Shown one piece after another: positions 1 to 12,300 of a stretch of DNA of 64,000 nt; position 1 is the stretch's first letter; each line of letters begins with the position of its first letter. Source of the stretch: Eutreptiella sp. 'Long Island Sound 2002' (lineage: Eukaryota; Euglenozoa; Euglenophyceae; Eutreptiales; Eutreptiaceae); NCBI GenBank assembly GCA_964036045.1, contig OZ038382.1, positions 5,704,289 through 5,768,288 on the forward strand, read 5' to 3'. The notes beneath the pieces are model-generated. The model was given only the letters and a program-made list of their open reading frames with translations. It searched no databases and was not told the DNA's origin. The position numbers and the translations under genes are program-made.

Positions 1-2956
1 TTTGACGGTTTTCCCCGTTTGCCAACTGGGATGTCCGGTCAATGCCAGGTACATCCCAAAGCACTAAATACTTAGGAGATGTTGCCCCTCCAGCTCCAGG
101 GCCTCGTGGTGGCGAGCTACTCGGAGGATGTCAAGTCCAATACATCACGCGGATCAGAATCACAATCAGAATCAGAGTTGGTGGAATTGGAACCCCCCAA
201 ACAGTATCAGAGGTCGTGACGCAGTATGTCTCGTGCCTGAGCCCTCCCCCAGGCCCCCCTTCCTTCTTTCCCAGCACCCTTCCTTCAGGGGCGCTCAAAC
301 GACCCCCCGCCCTGCCCGCAAACCTGTTTGCCAGCAGCCCGGCATTTGTGCAATGTTTGGGAGGTTCTCAATTGAGAAGGGCAAAGGGGCCGGCTTTAGA
401 AGCACGGAACACTAGAAACGAAATTGTCGCGGGAAACAAGGGTCACAAACAGTGCAGCGAGCCATGCCCCCCCCCCCCCGTGCGAGAGCAACGCCCCGGT
501 CAGAGCAACAGTGGGGGTTGTTTCCGTCCAATTTTGGGACTGTTAGTGTTGCTCTCGCAAAGGTGGGGGGGGGCGGCAGGTACATGAACACAGTGCGCCA
601 ATTGCACCCAGGCCACCGGGGGCAATGCCACATCCAGACCCTTTTTTTGAAGGGAGCAAAACCGGTGACCGTCCGATAGAGCCTTGAGGTACCATGTGCA
701 AAGTACTGGACCTGTCAACCGACGGCAGTTGGCAAATCAACAAGTATGGTTGATTGAACGACCGCCGTTCACGCTTACCCGATGACGATTGGCCGCCAGC
801 CGCAGGCCGTTGGCCGACAACCACCGGCAGTTGGCCGAAAACCACCGGCCGTGGAGCAACGCTTGCACCAACGGCTCAAAAACAACAGTACGCAGTGCTG
901 GCTGGCCACACCTGACACGCGGTTCATTGTAGTGTCCAATTTCTGCGTCCGATCCCGTAGAAGGGCCTGCAGATCCTTGTTCTCTTTCAGCAGCTTATCA
1001 TAGGGCGTTGAAGACTCCATCGTCAACAAAGCTATGACAGCCGGCAGAGGGGAGCAGAGAGGTGGGAAGAATGGAGTGTACAGGGACGGAATGAAAGCAG
1101 TGAAATGCAAAGTATGGGAGGAACAGTGGATTCAGATGATTGAAAGGGGATGTAGTGCATTGAGAGGGAAGAAATGCAATGATGCGGAATGGAAGCGGAT
1201 GCAACAAGAAGACTGGGAGGCACCGCAGTAGATGAGAGGAATGAGAACAAGGAATGCAGTGAACGAGAGGACTGGGAAGTTATGCAGCAAACTGAGAGAA
1301 TTGCGAGAGAAATGCATGAGTACTTGAGTGTGGTTCGTAAAGCATGCAAAACGCAAATAATTAGTCCGGTTTCATGATCTTGACCGAAAATTTGCTGCAT
1401 CAGACTACAGACTACATGTCCCTAGAGTGAGTGAGCCTCACTGAACCACACCAGTGAGGAAGTTGGCTGGCCTAAACATGCCACGCGGAGTGCTACCGAT
1501 TTTCTTGTTCTGTATGAGCGCGCTTGAGTGTTCTTAGGCAGGCTGTCTTTCAGCAAAGGAAAACGATGTTGTTGATTTCCACTTGACCCAACAAATGTGC
1601 ACACCAACATGTAGATGGCAACCAGGCACCATTCACCGCAAAATTTCAAATCGTCCAATATTAGGAGACATATGAACCTTCAACCATGTCGGTGCCGAAT
1701 GGACAAAATTCTACTGCACTTTGCGCTGTGCACATTGCCAGCAAGCCTTGTTGATATGCGGAGCGGAGAAATGGTGAACAAGCAAGTTTGCAACCTGGTT
1801 GCCCCCCATCCTGCGCATTGACAAAAGTTTCAGGAATTGAAGGGACAATGAGGGGATCAGTGTTTGGCACTAAATGGAACAAATCAGAGCGGAGGCAATG
1901 GCAAATCGGAGCGGAGGCAATGGAAAACTGCGTCGTGTCATGCACCTCCAACAGAACGTGAGCCAGAATAAGGGTGTAATAAAGATTGGGCTGGGCGTGA
2001 CCAATGCCTAAATTGAGTGAAAATTTGATAACGAGGGCCATGCAAACGATTAATGTCCATCGGCCTATGTACAGAGGTCGGGGGCTAGGGCGGCGGGCCG
2101 ATCCAGAGTTCAGGCACCTGCGGCCCCGTGCTTGCCCCCCGCATATGGAGCACGGCGGCCCGGAGGGACAGGCTGGTTGGGACTATGTCTCTTCCTCGCT
2201 CGCCCTCCTGGAAAGCTTCTGCGACAGTGCTTGCCCTCCTTGGGGGGGGGGGGAGGGGGGGCGTCAGGCGCCTCAGCCCATCTTCCTGGGGGGGGGGGGG
2301 CACCAGCCCCATGGCAAAAAGCGTTGTCTGCCTGCCCGCGTTGAAGAACACAGGCTAGCCCGGCCTCAGCAACGCTGTGGGCGTCGCCGTGGATCCCCCC
2401 AAATCCCCCATGGGGCGCGAGCTTGTTGGTGCGGGGAGGGGGGGGCTGGCGCACCCCGAAGAGGGGTGAGATGCCTGGCACGGGTTCCGGCTGTCAGGCT
2501 TGAAGGAAGCTGCGGGCCTCTCCCTTTCTGCCCGGCCTTGTGTCTCCTTGTGAAGATCTCTTGGGCTTGCTCCGTCAATGCCTGCGCCGGGGTGAAGGGG
2601 GGGGTTTGGCACAAGGCCTCGGTGAAGGGGGGGGGGGCTAGGGATGCCTCTGAGGGTTTTGTTCCAGTAGCTTGCCCAGGCGTGATTTAAAAATCCACTC
2701 TCCAAAAATGAAGGGAAAGTGGAACCTGGCCCCAACACATTGGTGATGCAGCATGTCATGCGGAGTGCTTTCTTGGGGGGATGCTCGCTTGCAGGCGAGG
2801 GGCTCCAAAGGGGCTTCACGGCGGCGGTTCGAAGGGCCTGTCACTGCTGAGCAGAAAATTAGCCGGAGGCAGTTTTGGAGGTTACAAATGAGGTGGGCAG
2901 GCTTCCAGAGAAGAATTGGGTGAACAATGTGGTAGGGTCCCTGCCCACCCTCTGCA

Positions 2957-2983
2957 TGTGTGTGTGTGTGTGTGTGTGTGTGT
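2957..2983. repeat. (TG)n microsatellite
   Basis: An uninterrupted TG dinucleotide run, followed by a few TTGTG units. Confidence 0.9.
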
Positions 2984-5794
2984 TGTGTTGTGTCCAGAGA
3001 ATTTCTTGAAGGGACCTGCCCCAAGGAAGTAGTAGAAGGGGGGGGGGGGGGGGGCAAAAGCTGATGCACCAAAAATGGCCCGACCAGATTTTCCCTGATG
3101 TAATTTCCTTTTTTCCCACTATTGGTCTGGCGGGGGGAGGGGTGTCTAGGGGGTGGAGGGTTCACCCCTCCTCCTGCGGTGTACGGCCATTTTAATACTT
3201 CTATGATCTGCCCTCTCCCATCTCATCCTTCTTGGACAGTCCCCATGCGCATGACAATTTGCCCTCCCCCGTGACGGCAAGGGTGGGGGCTATTCAAGGG
3301 AAGGCATTAAATCATGCTGGTTGACGTTTCAAGGGGAGCCGGGGGGGAGGGTGGGGCATGAGGAACGACATACGACAGGGGGCACTGGCTTTTGTAGGTC
3401 CTGGACGCTAATGCGGAGGGGAAGGGAGAGGGTTAGCGGGTTAGAGACTGCCTGAAGCCTGCCCTAGCCCCCTCCGCCCCCCCCGGTATATCCTGGCGCG
3501 ACGGAAAGGCCAGGGCCGCCGCGTCACGCAGGATCTTCAGAGGAGCACCCATGCCCAGATTGCAGGCCGCGGACCTCCACGCCGTCTCCCGAAGGCACAG
3601 CCGCCGTCGATGCGCCCCCCTGTGGCTGCACCCGCAGAGTGAAGCCCAGCCCCAAGAGGCCACCCCCTGGGGCGGCCGTATAGCCGCACGCTCCACCGCG
3701 GGCCGCGCCCCGTGCACCCCATACCACCGTTTGGCAGCAAAAAGGAACCCCATGTGCCCCGCACAGGCAGAGCGCGCTGGTGCGTCAACATACGATAGGG
3801 GGCGTTCAAAGTGCTGTACATTTCACATCTGTTGCGCAGCACATGCAGCCGGCCTCTGCGCACGGGGAGCCAAAGGCCACGGCCTCGCTGTCGGTGGGTA
3901 GCGAGTGGGGGCGGCAGTATTCTGCACCGCATTGTAGTGGTGCTCACGCTGGCGGAATCCCCCTTTCCCAGACACAAATCGCGTTTGGGCTGGGGGCAGG
4001 GGATTGCACAATCGGAATGCTCAGGCGGCGCCTGCGGCACTGCAGACGTGTGTGTGCCCCGGAGTGTGGCATGACTGTCAGGCCGGCCCTCTGACTGTGT
4101 CTATGTCTGTCTGCTGCAAATTATAACCTGTGTGTCGGATCGCTGCCTTTGCGACTCTTGTGGCCTGCCATTTCGAATAGGTCTCTATGGGGAGGGTTGG
4201 TTCTTGTAGGTGCAGGTCAAATGTCTCCTTGCCGACAAGAAAGCAGGAGTGCCAACGGCCAATGGGCCCCAAACAGCGCATTTCTTACCTCCGATCCGTG
4301 AGAATGCGGGGGACGAAGCGCGAAGCCAGACCAATGCCGCAACTCTGACACGGGGGATGGTCACTGTTGTCGCCTGCGCGCAGGGCAGACATGCCCTCTT
4401 TGTGTTTCTGGTTTCAAACAATCGCAAACCGTGCCACTCAGGAACGGTTCTGACGGAATGGTGCAGTGCATTGCCAGGACAGAGAAGGGCGCGTGCGGCC
4501 GGGGGTAGAGCGTGTGTCTGGGGCGGGGCGTGACGACCTGTCTACAGAAACCAGAAACACAAAGAGGGGTGGTCCGCCCTGCCCCCGGGCGCCGGTAAAA
4601 AAAGGGGGGAGGCCGGGCGACTCCCTGCCTCCACCACAGCGCAGCATTCTCTCAGAGCAGTGCCGGTAGGCAAGGGTTACGCCCGGAGAGGTGGGTCAGG
4701 CTTTGAGGGTTCACAAGATCCGGATGGTTGGGCGCAGGCGACTGACCCTACCGTCGCGGCAGGGGGCACTGCCACGAACGAGCGGCGGTACGCAAAAGAC
4801 TTGGTTCGTGGTGCCCGACGGGCGGGCGCCGTTCGAATGGTGCCTGCGTGATTTTGCACACGAATCAGCGACGCAGAGCCAAGCCACTGCAAGTGGGCTC
4901 TGATTCTGCAGGAAAATGCACAAGCGGCACGCCTGACGTCCCGTGGCGGTGCGCAGCGGTTGTCGAATCGGGACTGACTGCCAACCGCCGCTGCTGTACC
5001 ACCAACTTCCGTCGGTGAATCGCGGGGGCTGGGGGAGGGGGCACCCCCTCTCCGCGCGCATTGTACAGTGGAGCTGGTGGTCCGAGCGGTTAGACCTTTA
5101 CACTTACATGCATCGGGCACAAAATAGCCGGGCTCAATGCCACCCCTGCCACAGAGGCCGTTGGCCCGTATCGGCAGGCCAGCCACCGCGGAAGCGTCCA
5201 AACTTGCCGGGGGACGTGCTTGTTCGGGCCTCGAAGTGCGCATAGGACGGGGCGAGAGCGAGGGACTGCCGGTCGGGAATGCTAGGCTACCCGGTGAGCT
5301 CTGAGGCCGGGGGGCGTAAGGCGGGGCGGTGCTCGAAGGGGTGGGGCAGGGGAAGTCGGCGAACGGGGCGGGGAACCTTCTGGAAACGTTTGGTGTGAGC
5401 CGCCAACCGACGCGGTGACTGGAGGTGACGTGCTGAACGTTGGTTGCGAACCAACCGCGCTCGGTCACCGGCCAGTCACACAGTCCGCCGCCGTCTGCTT
5501 CCGACCGTCCCTCAGCATTTCGAAGAGACAACGCTCTGGGAACGTGCTGGGGGATGTCATGCGGGAGAGGGGGCTCTGGAGGATGAACTGCTTGGATGCT
5601 GCCGTCGCAGGTGTGCCGCGCCCCAGCCAGGCCCGATTTGAGCGCGGTTTTGGAGCGTCGCGCGCACTTTTGGCCGTATGCACCGTCTCGGGTAAGGTGC
5701 CCCCGCCCCCCCCGGGCTCGGAAGCCATTCCGACTCCAAGCCCCATGTACTGCCACTGCAACACAGCGCTCCCACTCGGTGTGTGGTTGGGGGT

Positions 5795-5866
5795 GGGGAT
5801 GGGAGGCGGGGGGATTAGCGGGTTGTGGGGATGGGAGGCGGGGGGATTAGCGGGTTGTGGGGATAG
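5795..5866. repeat. 32-bp G-rich tandem duplication
   Basis: Two adjacent copies of a 32-bp G-rich unit (GGGATGGGAGGCGGGGGGAT core), the second beginning at about 5827, followed by the start of a third. The copies are identical by eye, which suggests recent slippage. Confidence 0.85.
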
Positions 5867-6139
5867 GCCGTAAAGGCGATTGGAGTCGTCGTCTTGACAT
5901 CTCTTTGTCAGAGGAATTCACTTCGTTGGGCAACAGCGCCCAATTACTTACAGGACTCACCGGCGTGGCGGTCTGGAAGAAGAGAGGGCGGGAGACGGGC
6001 ACCCTCCGCCCTCCGCCCCGCTCCCAACACGAATGGTTCGCTCACGGCCGATCGGGTGGAGAGCGCCGCCAGGCGGAGTCTCAGGGGCCATCGGGGCAGG
6101 GCAGACCCTGTGCCGCGAGGCACACGGCGCGGGTTCCGG

Positions 6140-6340
6140 CTACTGAATGGCGCAGGCCCCGCTGTGCGCGGCGTCGGCGATCCGGAAGACCCACAGGCTG
6201 TGCTCCTTCGGGCGCAGCGACGGAATGTCGTCCCTCGTGCCGCCGTACGCCCACATGGTCCCGTCCCACACGACGCACTGGTGGCCGGTGCTCGCGGGCG
6301 GAGGCTTGGTGATCTTCTTCGTTTCGAACTGGGACCAGGC
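6140..6340 (-). CDS. Kelch gene exon 6 (blade 6, terminal)
   Basis: Acceptor CTTGGGCAG precedes 6340. Encodes 66 residues and TAG at 6142-6140. It holds GHQCVVWDGTMWAYGG and HSLWVFRI, completing blade 6. This exon is clearly richer in GC than exons 1 and 2, like its surroundings. Confidence 0.8.
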   Translation of the reverse strand, partial: AWSQFETKKITKPPPASTGHQCVVWDGTMWAYGGTRDDIPSLRPKEHSLWVFRIADAAHSGACAIQ

Positions 6341-9300
6341 CTGCCCAAGCGCGGCGCGGCAACGCGGGGTCAGGGAGGAGGTATGAAGGAGGGAGACGGC
6401 GGCGGGCGGGCACGCACGAAGGCAGTCAGCGGAGGCGGGGCCCGGTCGGGCACGGCGCGCGGGGCAGGGGAGGGCGGGCGTGCGTAGTGGGGGATCGGCT
6501 GGGTGGGGCTGGTGGATGGGGCGGGGTGCGCGCGGGCGGGGGCGGCGGGCGGGGCGGGGTCCGGCTGTGCGTGACAGGCGAGGCGGGCAGGGTCGCAGTG
6601 GTCACAAGAGGTGGAAGAGAGGCCCCCGCGGGGTAGTGACCCCAGTATAATCCTGGTACCCCCCTTGCGCAAGCACGGCCGCGGTCCCAGCAGTCAGGCC
6701 AAAACGGCGGTTCAACGCCCACCCCGTGCTTAGACAAGGCTGTGCATGCGCGTGACACATGTGACAGCCAGACCGGGAATAACAGTGTTAGCCATGGCTG
6801 AAAACCACATCAGAACAAGCAGCATGGGGTTCCAATGTGTAGTAAAATGTTGTTATGAACAGAATGCACCATCACAGACATGACTGAGCCCCTCTTTCCC
6901 TGTACAAACACTCTACAAACACCCAACCCTCCATTCTGGACCACAAAAACAGCGGTCCCAAACTTTCCTCAAAACGGCGGTTCAACGCCCACCCCGTGCT
7001 TAGACAAGGCCGTGCATGCGCAAGGGGGGGGGGGGGTTACGTGCGAAGGATCTGATTGACACATCGACCAGTCATGAGTGTGGACCCCAAAATGATTGCG
7101 GGACGCATTGACACCAGATGTTCCCCGTTTTCAGCACATCAGAGTCCACCGTACCATGGTAGGGCCCGGGGGGGGGGGGGGGTTGTACGGGGATCATTTC
7201 GCCGCCGGAAATTTCGCAGGGGGGGAAATTTCGTCGCCCTTGGACTTCCCAAAGCTCCCAACTGCCTCACGCACACCCCAACGTGCAACCCCATGCTCAG
7301 TTTCAGAGTCTCCACGTCTCCTCAACGTCGCAAACGGCCACGGAAACCTGAACAATGTGGTCTACTTGAGGAGCGGGTAAAAAACAGTGCAAAGATGCTG
7401 CAACATCTGATGTTGGGTTACCCACAGTATGGCAGTGCCATGGGCGTCTTCACTGCACTGCCCACACCCCTACCTTCCTTAAAAACGCGAAAATTTCCCC
7501 GCCCCCCCCCTCCCCCTGTGTGGCCCCGGTACACGAGGAGGATACAACAAAACAGGCTCTCCATCCGTACCCAGATTTCTTCCATAATGGGCCCAGATTG
7601 GGAAGCAATTGGTTGTGTTTCGTGGAGGCGAGCCCCCGGGCCGTAGAGGGAAGGGGGGGGGGGTCATTCCAGAGAGGCTGGTCCGTTCCCATGCATTACA
7701 ACCGGTGTCTAGTGCCGCGTGCTGCGTGCCGCGTGCTGCGGGTTTGTGCAGTTTTAGGGGCGACAGTCAAATGGCTGCCCCACTGCTCGCCATTTCTGTG
7801 CCGCGGCATCCACTCCCTGGCCATCAGTGACAGGCTTCACACTGCGTCACTCCCAGACCGTGACATCTGATGTGGGAAACCGCATACCAGGGCGAGGGGC
7901 GTGCAGATCCCCATGTCGTACCTGTGCAGTCGCCACTGGAGCATGCCCCCCGCGCCATGGGCCCGGCGGCTCCCAATGGTTCTGTACTCGTGCTGAGGAG
8001 CTGTGTACCCTGGACCCCGATTGCGGACGAATGGAAGGGTCTACTGCGCGCCACAGGCGCACCGCAGGCGCCGCATGGTAAGGGTAATTAGCTTCAGGGC
8101 AATTAGCACCGCATCAATTTTCTTCAATTGGGTAAAGGAAGCAGGTCAAACGGGCACAATGGCGAGGCACAATACTCAAAACGGACAAAAATGTTCCGCT
8201 AACTACTCCCCATTCAAAAGTACGTTCAAAAAACTGCGCGCCGCAGGTGCCGCAGGCGCCGCAGGATCAGCAGACCCAATGGATGGAGGCGGGGGGAAAG
8301 CATGAAGTGACAGGCTCGAGAAATGCCCGGGTGATACGAAGTGCGCAGCGGTCTACAACACAATTCAAGAGCATTCATAGAGGCTCAAAGGAGTGAAAAG
8401 GATGCGCGGATTCGCAGACGAATGCGAGGGCGTTCCCGTGGAAACAGCCTTGAGCACACTCATTGACTGACAGGGCCCTGAACAGTCATCGGCTTGCCTT
8501 TGCGGCTCGTCCCGTCCCTCCCTCTCGTACTCTCTGCGCGCCTGCTTGCACCTGCTCCCCGAAGCGCATTCCCGGCGCACCTTGTTGACGGAGTTCTCAT
8601 GAAGCCGCAGCAACACGAATAACTGAAAAGCCTGGGGCTCCTGAATTTCCATCGATAGATAGCCCCCCCCCCCCCCCGCCAGACCCCCCCCGCTCCCAAA
8701 AGGGTGGCTCCATTGACCGCACCCCTGCAAGCCCCCCCGGATGGCCCGGAGGTGACCGGACTACAGAAAAAGCGAAAAATTTAAAAAAAATAAGAATTTG
8801 CATTTTTGGAATCAGTGCAACGAGGGGGTCTGGGAAAAGCAGCATTTGCCTCGGACTCAGTGAATGTTCCTTGACCATTTTTGACCCCAAAAATTTGCTT
8901 CGGCAGTCCCAGCCAATGGTGCCCCCGGACCGGACCCCACCCCTGGCCTTGTGGGGGGCTCTGGAGAACCCCCCCCACCAGCAGTTGAACACTCCACCTC
9001 CCTTGTGGCCCCCTCAACCCACAAGAAGAAGAAAACTTGCAGAACTGACCCCGACATATACCTGCGTCTTGAGGTCAAACTGCCACAAGTCGTTTGTGCA
9101 ACGCTCGGTCGGGTCAGGGGCCAGGCTCTTGTGATGCCCAGCAAAGACAAACAGGCTGTCCCCCAACTGCACCATAGAGTGCCCGTACCGGACGGTGGGA
9201 GAACGAGGGGGGCCGGACCCGAAATGCACCTGCGATGCGGGAGACAGCGAATGCGTCCGCAGCTCGCAAGGAACACCAGCCGACAAGCGTATACGTTGGG

Positions 9301-12300
9301 CCACACTGCTATTGAGGAGGCCACATTCCCGCTTAGCCTCCTCGTTGCCTTTTTGCTGGAAGAGAGCGGTCGTAACTGTTACTGGCGACGTGGACATGGT
9401 ATACAGCAGCAGCCGACAGATCATCTGGGTGCCTGTCGCATTTGTTCAACTCGCGATTTACGGGGGGTGCTACTCCAGAGCAGGCGCTCGATTCTGCGGT
9501 TTATTTGGGGCACCCAGGTAGGACCTGGCTCTTGTTGTGCTTCACAGACCGTCACCCACCCGCACCATGGTATCGTGTCAGAGCTTGTGTACCCGTCGGG
9601 GCGCCATGTTAGGAGCTGCGTGGGAATGCTGTACCCGTAGAAGACTGAATCAAGGGATCCCAACTGTCCCCTTTGAAACATGCAAAGGGAAGTACTGGTG
9701 ACCGTGCACAGAAATGATGCAAACTCGTACTTTAGGCGGGAAACTGCGTTTGGCCCGGTCTCGCCCCTCCCACTCGTTCATCTCTGCGTGCCTCGTTCCC
9801 AATGCGTCCCTCCACCGCTCCGCCACAGCCACTGCACAACCAGCACCGAGGGCTCCACAAACCATATCCCACCAAGGAGCCTCGGGCCAACGCGGTTTGC
9901 CCCATGTCAGAGGTGACCGACCCCCCTCCCCTCCTTCGCCCTCTTCCTTGACTTCCTCACAAGCCTTGCTGTGACATCCTGCTCAGACTCCGAGCGTCAC
10001 ACCCAAACGATGGTTGACTTCATATGCTACGGGTCACCGGCTGCGGAGACACATGCGGCAGGGCACATAAGGCTCAGCGAGCCATTGCGGTCCCCAGAAG
10101 GGAGAGGGAAATTGCCGTGGGAAGCCCGCTCCTTTGCCAAAATTACAAACGTTTTGTGTCGTTGCCTCCTGGTCGCCGCTCCTGTCGGGACAGAAGCCCA
10201 ACACTGCCCAGGCCTATCCGATCAGCCCTCTTCCTGGTCCCGCGGCCCAGACAGCACACAGCAGCGCTGCTCTCAGTGCACTGTGGTTGGCACACCCCTC
10301 CACCGCCAAACCTTGTGCCGCGGGGACGCGGCATTTCACTGGGGGGGCATTTGTCCTGTCGCTACGTTGGATGGACTGTGGGCGAGAAGAGATGGAATGC
10401 GTCGTTGTCGATGTTTGGGGTCGCATTTTTCTGTAATCTTTTTGTTTTGCGTGAATTGGCTTTGCAATCGCGTGGCTCAGCGCCGGCTATGACCCACCAC
10501 CTCCCCTTATCTGGCTGCTGTTTACATGGAAACTCGCACTCTCGCGATTTTGTCTGTGACTTTCCGGGTTTCACGACCTCGCATGCCCCCCGCCCCCCTC
10601 CCCCCCCCCGCGCCGCACTGGAGGGGACCACGCTCACACCACCAAACAGGGAGGCGGGGTTCGGGACGGGGCCTTATCAGTGTTTTACGCCGCAAAAGGA
10701 GGGGCGTCTCCTCCGTGGGCAGCAAGGCCTTGACCGCTCGTGAGGTGCCACGGGGTGAGAAAAGGGGGGGGGGGTGGATATGAACTTCCGTTTTGGCGGA
10801 TTTGCGTCCGGGACACCTGGGCCATTACCGGCCCTTGCATCACAAGCAATAGATTTCAGTGGAGGACGGGGCATCCCAAACCTTCATTACCACACCCCGG
10901 TTCAGCCACGTAAAAGTATGCTGCAGGCACACGAAAATGTGCTTCACCCGCACGAAACTGTGCTTCAGTTGCACGAAAATCACCTCGCAGAGGTTGTTAG
11001 ATCAAAGCCAGGCAGGCGTATATATGGGGAAAACGCCACATACCCCCCATTTTGGGCCTATTCGCGTACCCTACCCCAAGGGGTTGAATTGTTAGTTTAA
11101 CCCCTTGTAAAATCATTATTTTGTCCAATAAACGCATCCCCCAATGAGTTTTTGGTCCGGACCCCCCCAGACCCCCCCCACTTGAAACCCACTTTTTAGG
11201 GGGGGGGGTGGGGGGGGGTGGGGGGGTGGGGGGGGGTCAAAAATGTCGAAAAAATGACCCCCCCTTTTTTTGGGTCGAAAATCATGAATCTTTTGGTTTT
11301 TTTCGATTTTGAGCCGAAAAAGTGTTTCCGGGTCCCGACTCCATAGGGTTTGTATGGGGCGGAGTGGGACGAGCGCTTATGCAGTTTATGCATTTTTTGG
11401 CCATTTATGCTATGTTGGCGGTTTTGGCAACCTCGGTGAACCCGTGGTACCCACCCTGAGGGGTGCGAGTGGGGATGTTTTTTTTTGATATTGTGACCAC
11501 CCAAAATGACATTTCAAGCTATGCAAAGCATATTTTAGGCCGTATTTACGTGTTTTTCACCCTATTTGGGTGTTGGGTCCGGGGGGGGGGGGTGTCTCCC
11601 AAGGGACGGGTGCACAACCTGCTTATGCAGTTTTTCAACCCGGACAGCTCAAAAATCGAAGTTTTCGAAACTTGTTTTTTTGATATTGTGACCACCTAAA
11701 ATGACCATCCAAGCTATGGAAAGCATGTTTTAGGCCGTATTTACGTGTTTTTCACCCTTTTTGGGTGTTAGGTCGGGGGGGGGGGGGGGGTCTCCCAAGG
11801 GACGGGTGCACAACCTGCTTATGCAGTTTTTCACCCCGGACAGCTCAAAGATGGAAGTTTTCGAAACATATTTTTTTGATATTGTGACCACCCAAACTGA
11901 CCATCCAAGCTATGGAAAGCATGTTTTAGGCCGTATTTACGTGTTTTTCACCCTATTTGGGTATCAGGTCGGGGGGGGGGGGGGGGGGGCTCCCAAGGGA
12001 CGGGTGCACAACCTGCTTATGCAGTTTTTCACCCCGAACAGCTCAAAAATGGAAGTTTTCGAAACTTGTTTTTGTGATATTGTGATCACCTAAAATGACC
12101 ATCCAAGGTATGTAAAGCATGTTTTAGGCCGTATTTACGTGTTTTTCACCCGATTTGGGTCTCCCAAGGGATTGGTACACAACCTGCTGATGCAGTTTGT
12201 CACCCTGGGCACCTCAAAAATCGAAGTCACCTCGCAGAGGTTGTTAGATCAAAGCCAGGCAGGCGTATATAGGGGAAAATGCCACATACCCCCCCATTTT

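Larger units (their letters stand above)
1..6139. other. GC-rich stretch with no supportable gene
   Basis: Open frames here occur on both strands and overlap each other, as expected from high GC content, and none shows a recognisable domain. The visible structure is a short TG microsatellite, several poly-G runs of 9 or more near 2240, 2290, 2630 and 3040, and a 32-bp tandem duplication near 5.8 kb. It lies 3' of the kelch gene, whose stop codon is at 6140. It may hold that gene's 3' UTR, but no clear polyadenylation signal was seen. Confidence 0.5.

Noticed and set aside
5071-5150. tRNA-like stretch (TCCGAGCGGTTAGA A-box-like, GGGCTCAATGCC B-box-like) on the plus strand
   Set aside because: Acceptor and T stems do not pair and no anticodon stem can be drawn, so there is not enough support even for a tRNA relic.
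4677-5756. Minus-strand open frame of 359 codons
   Set aside because: GC-driven, Pro/Arg/Ser/Ala-rich, no domain, and overlapped by open frames in other phases. Typical of long chance frames in GC-rich DNA.
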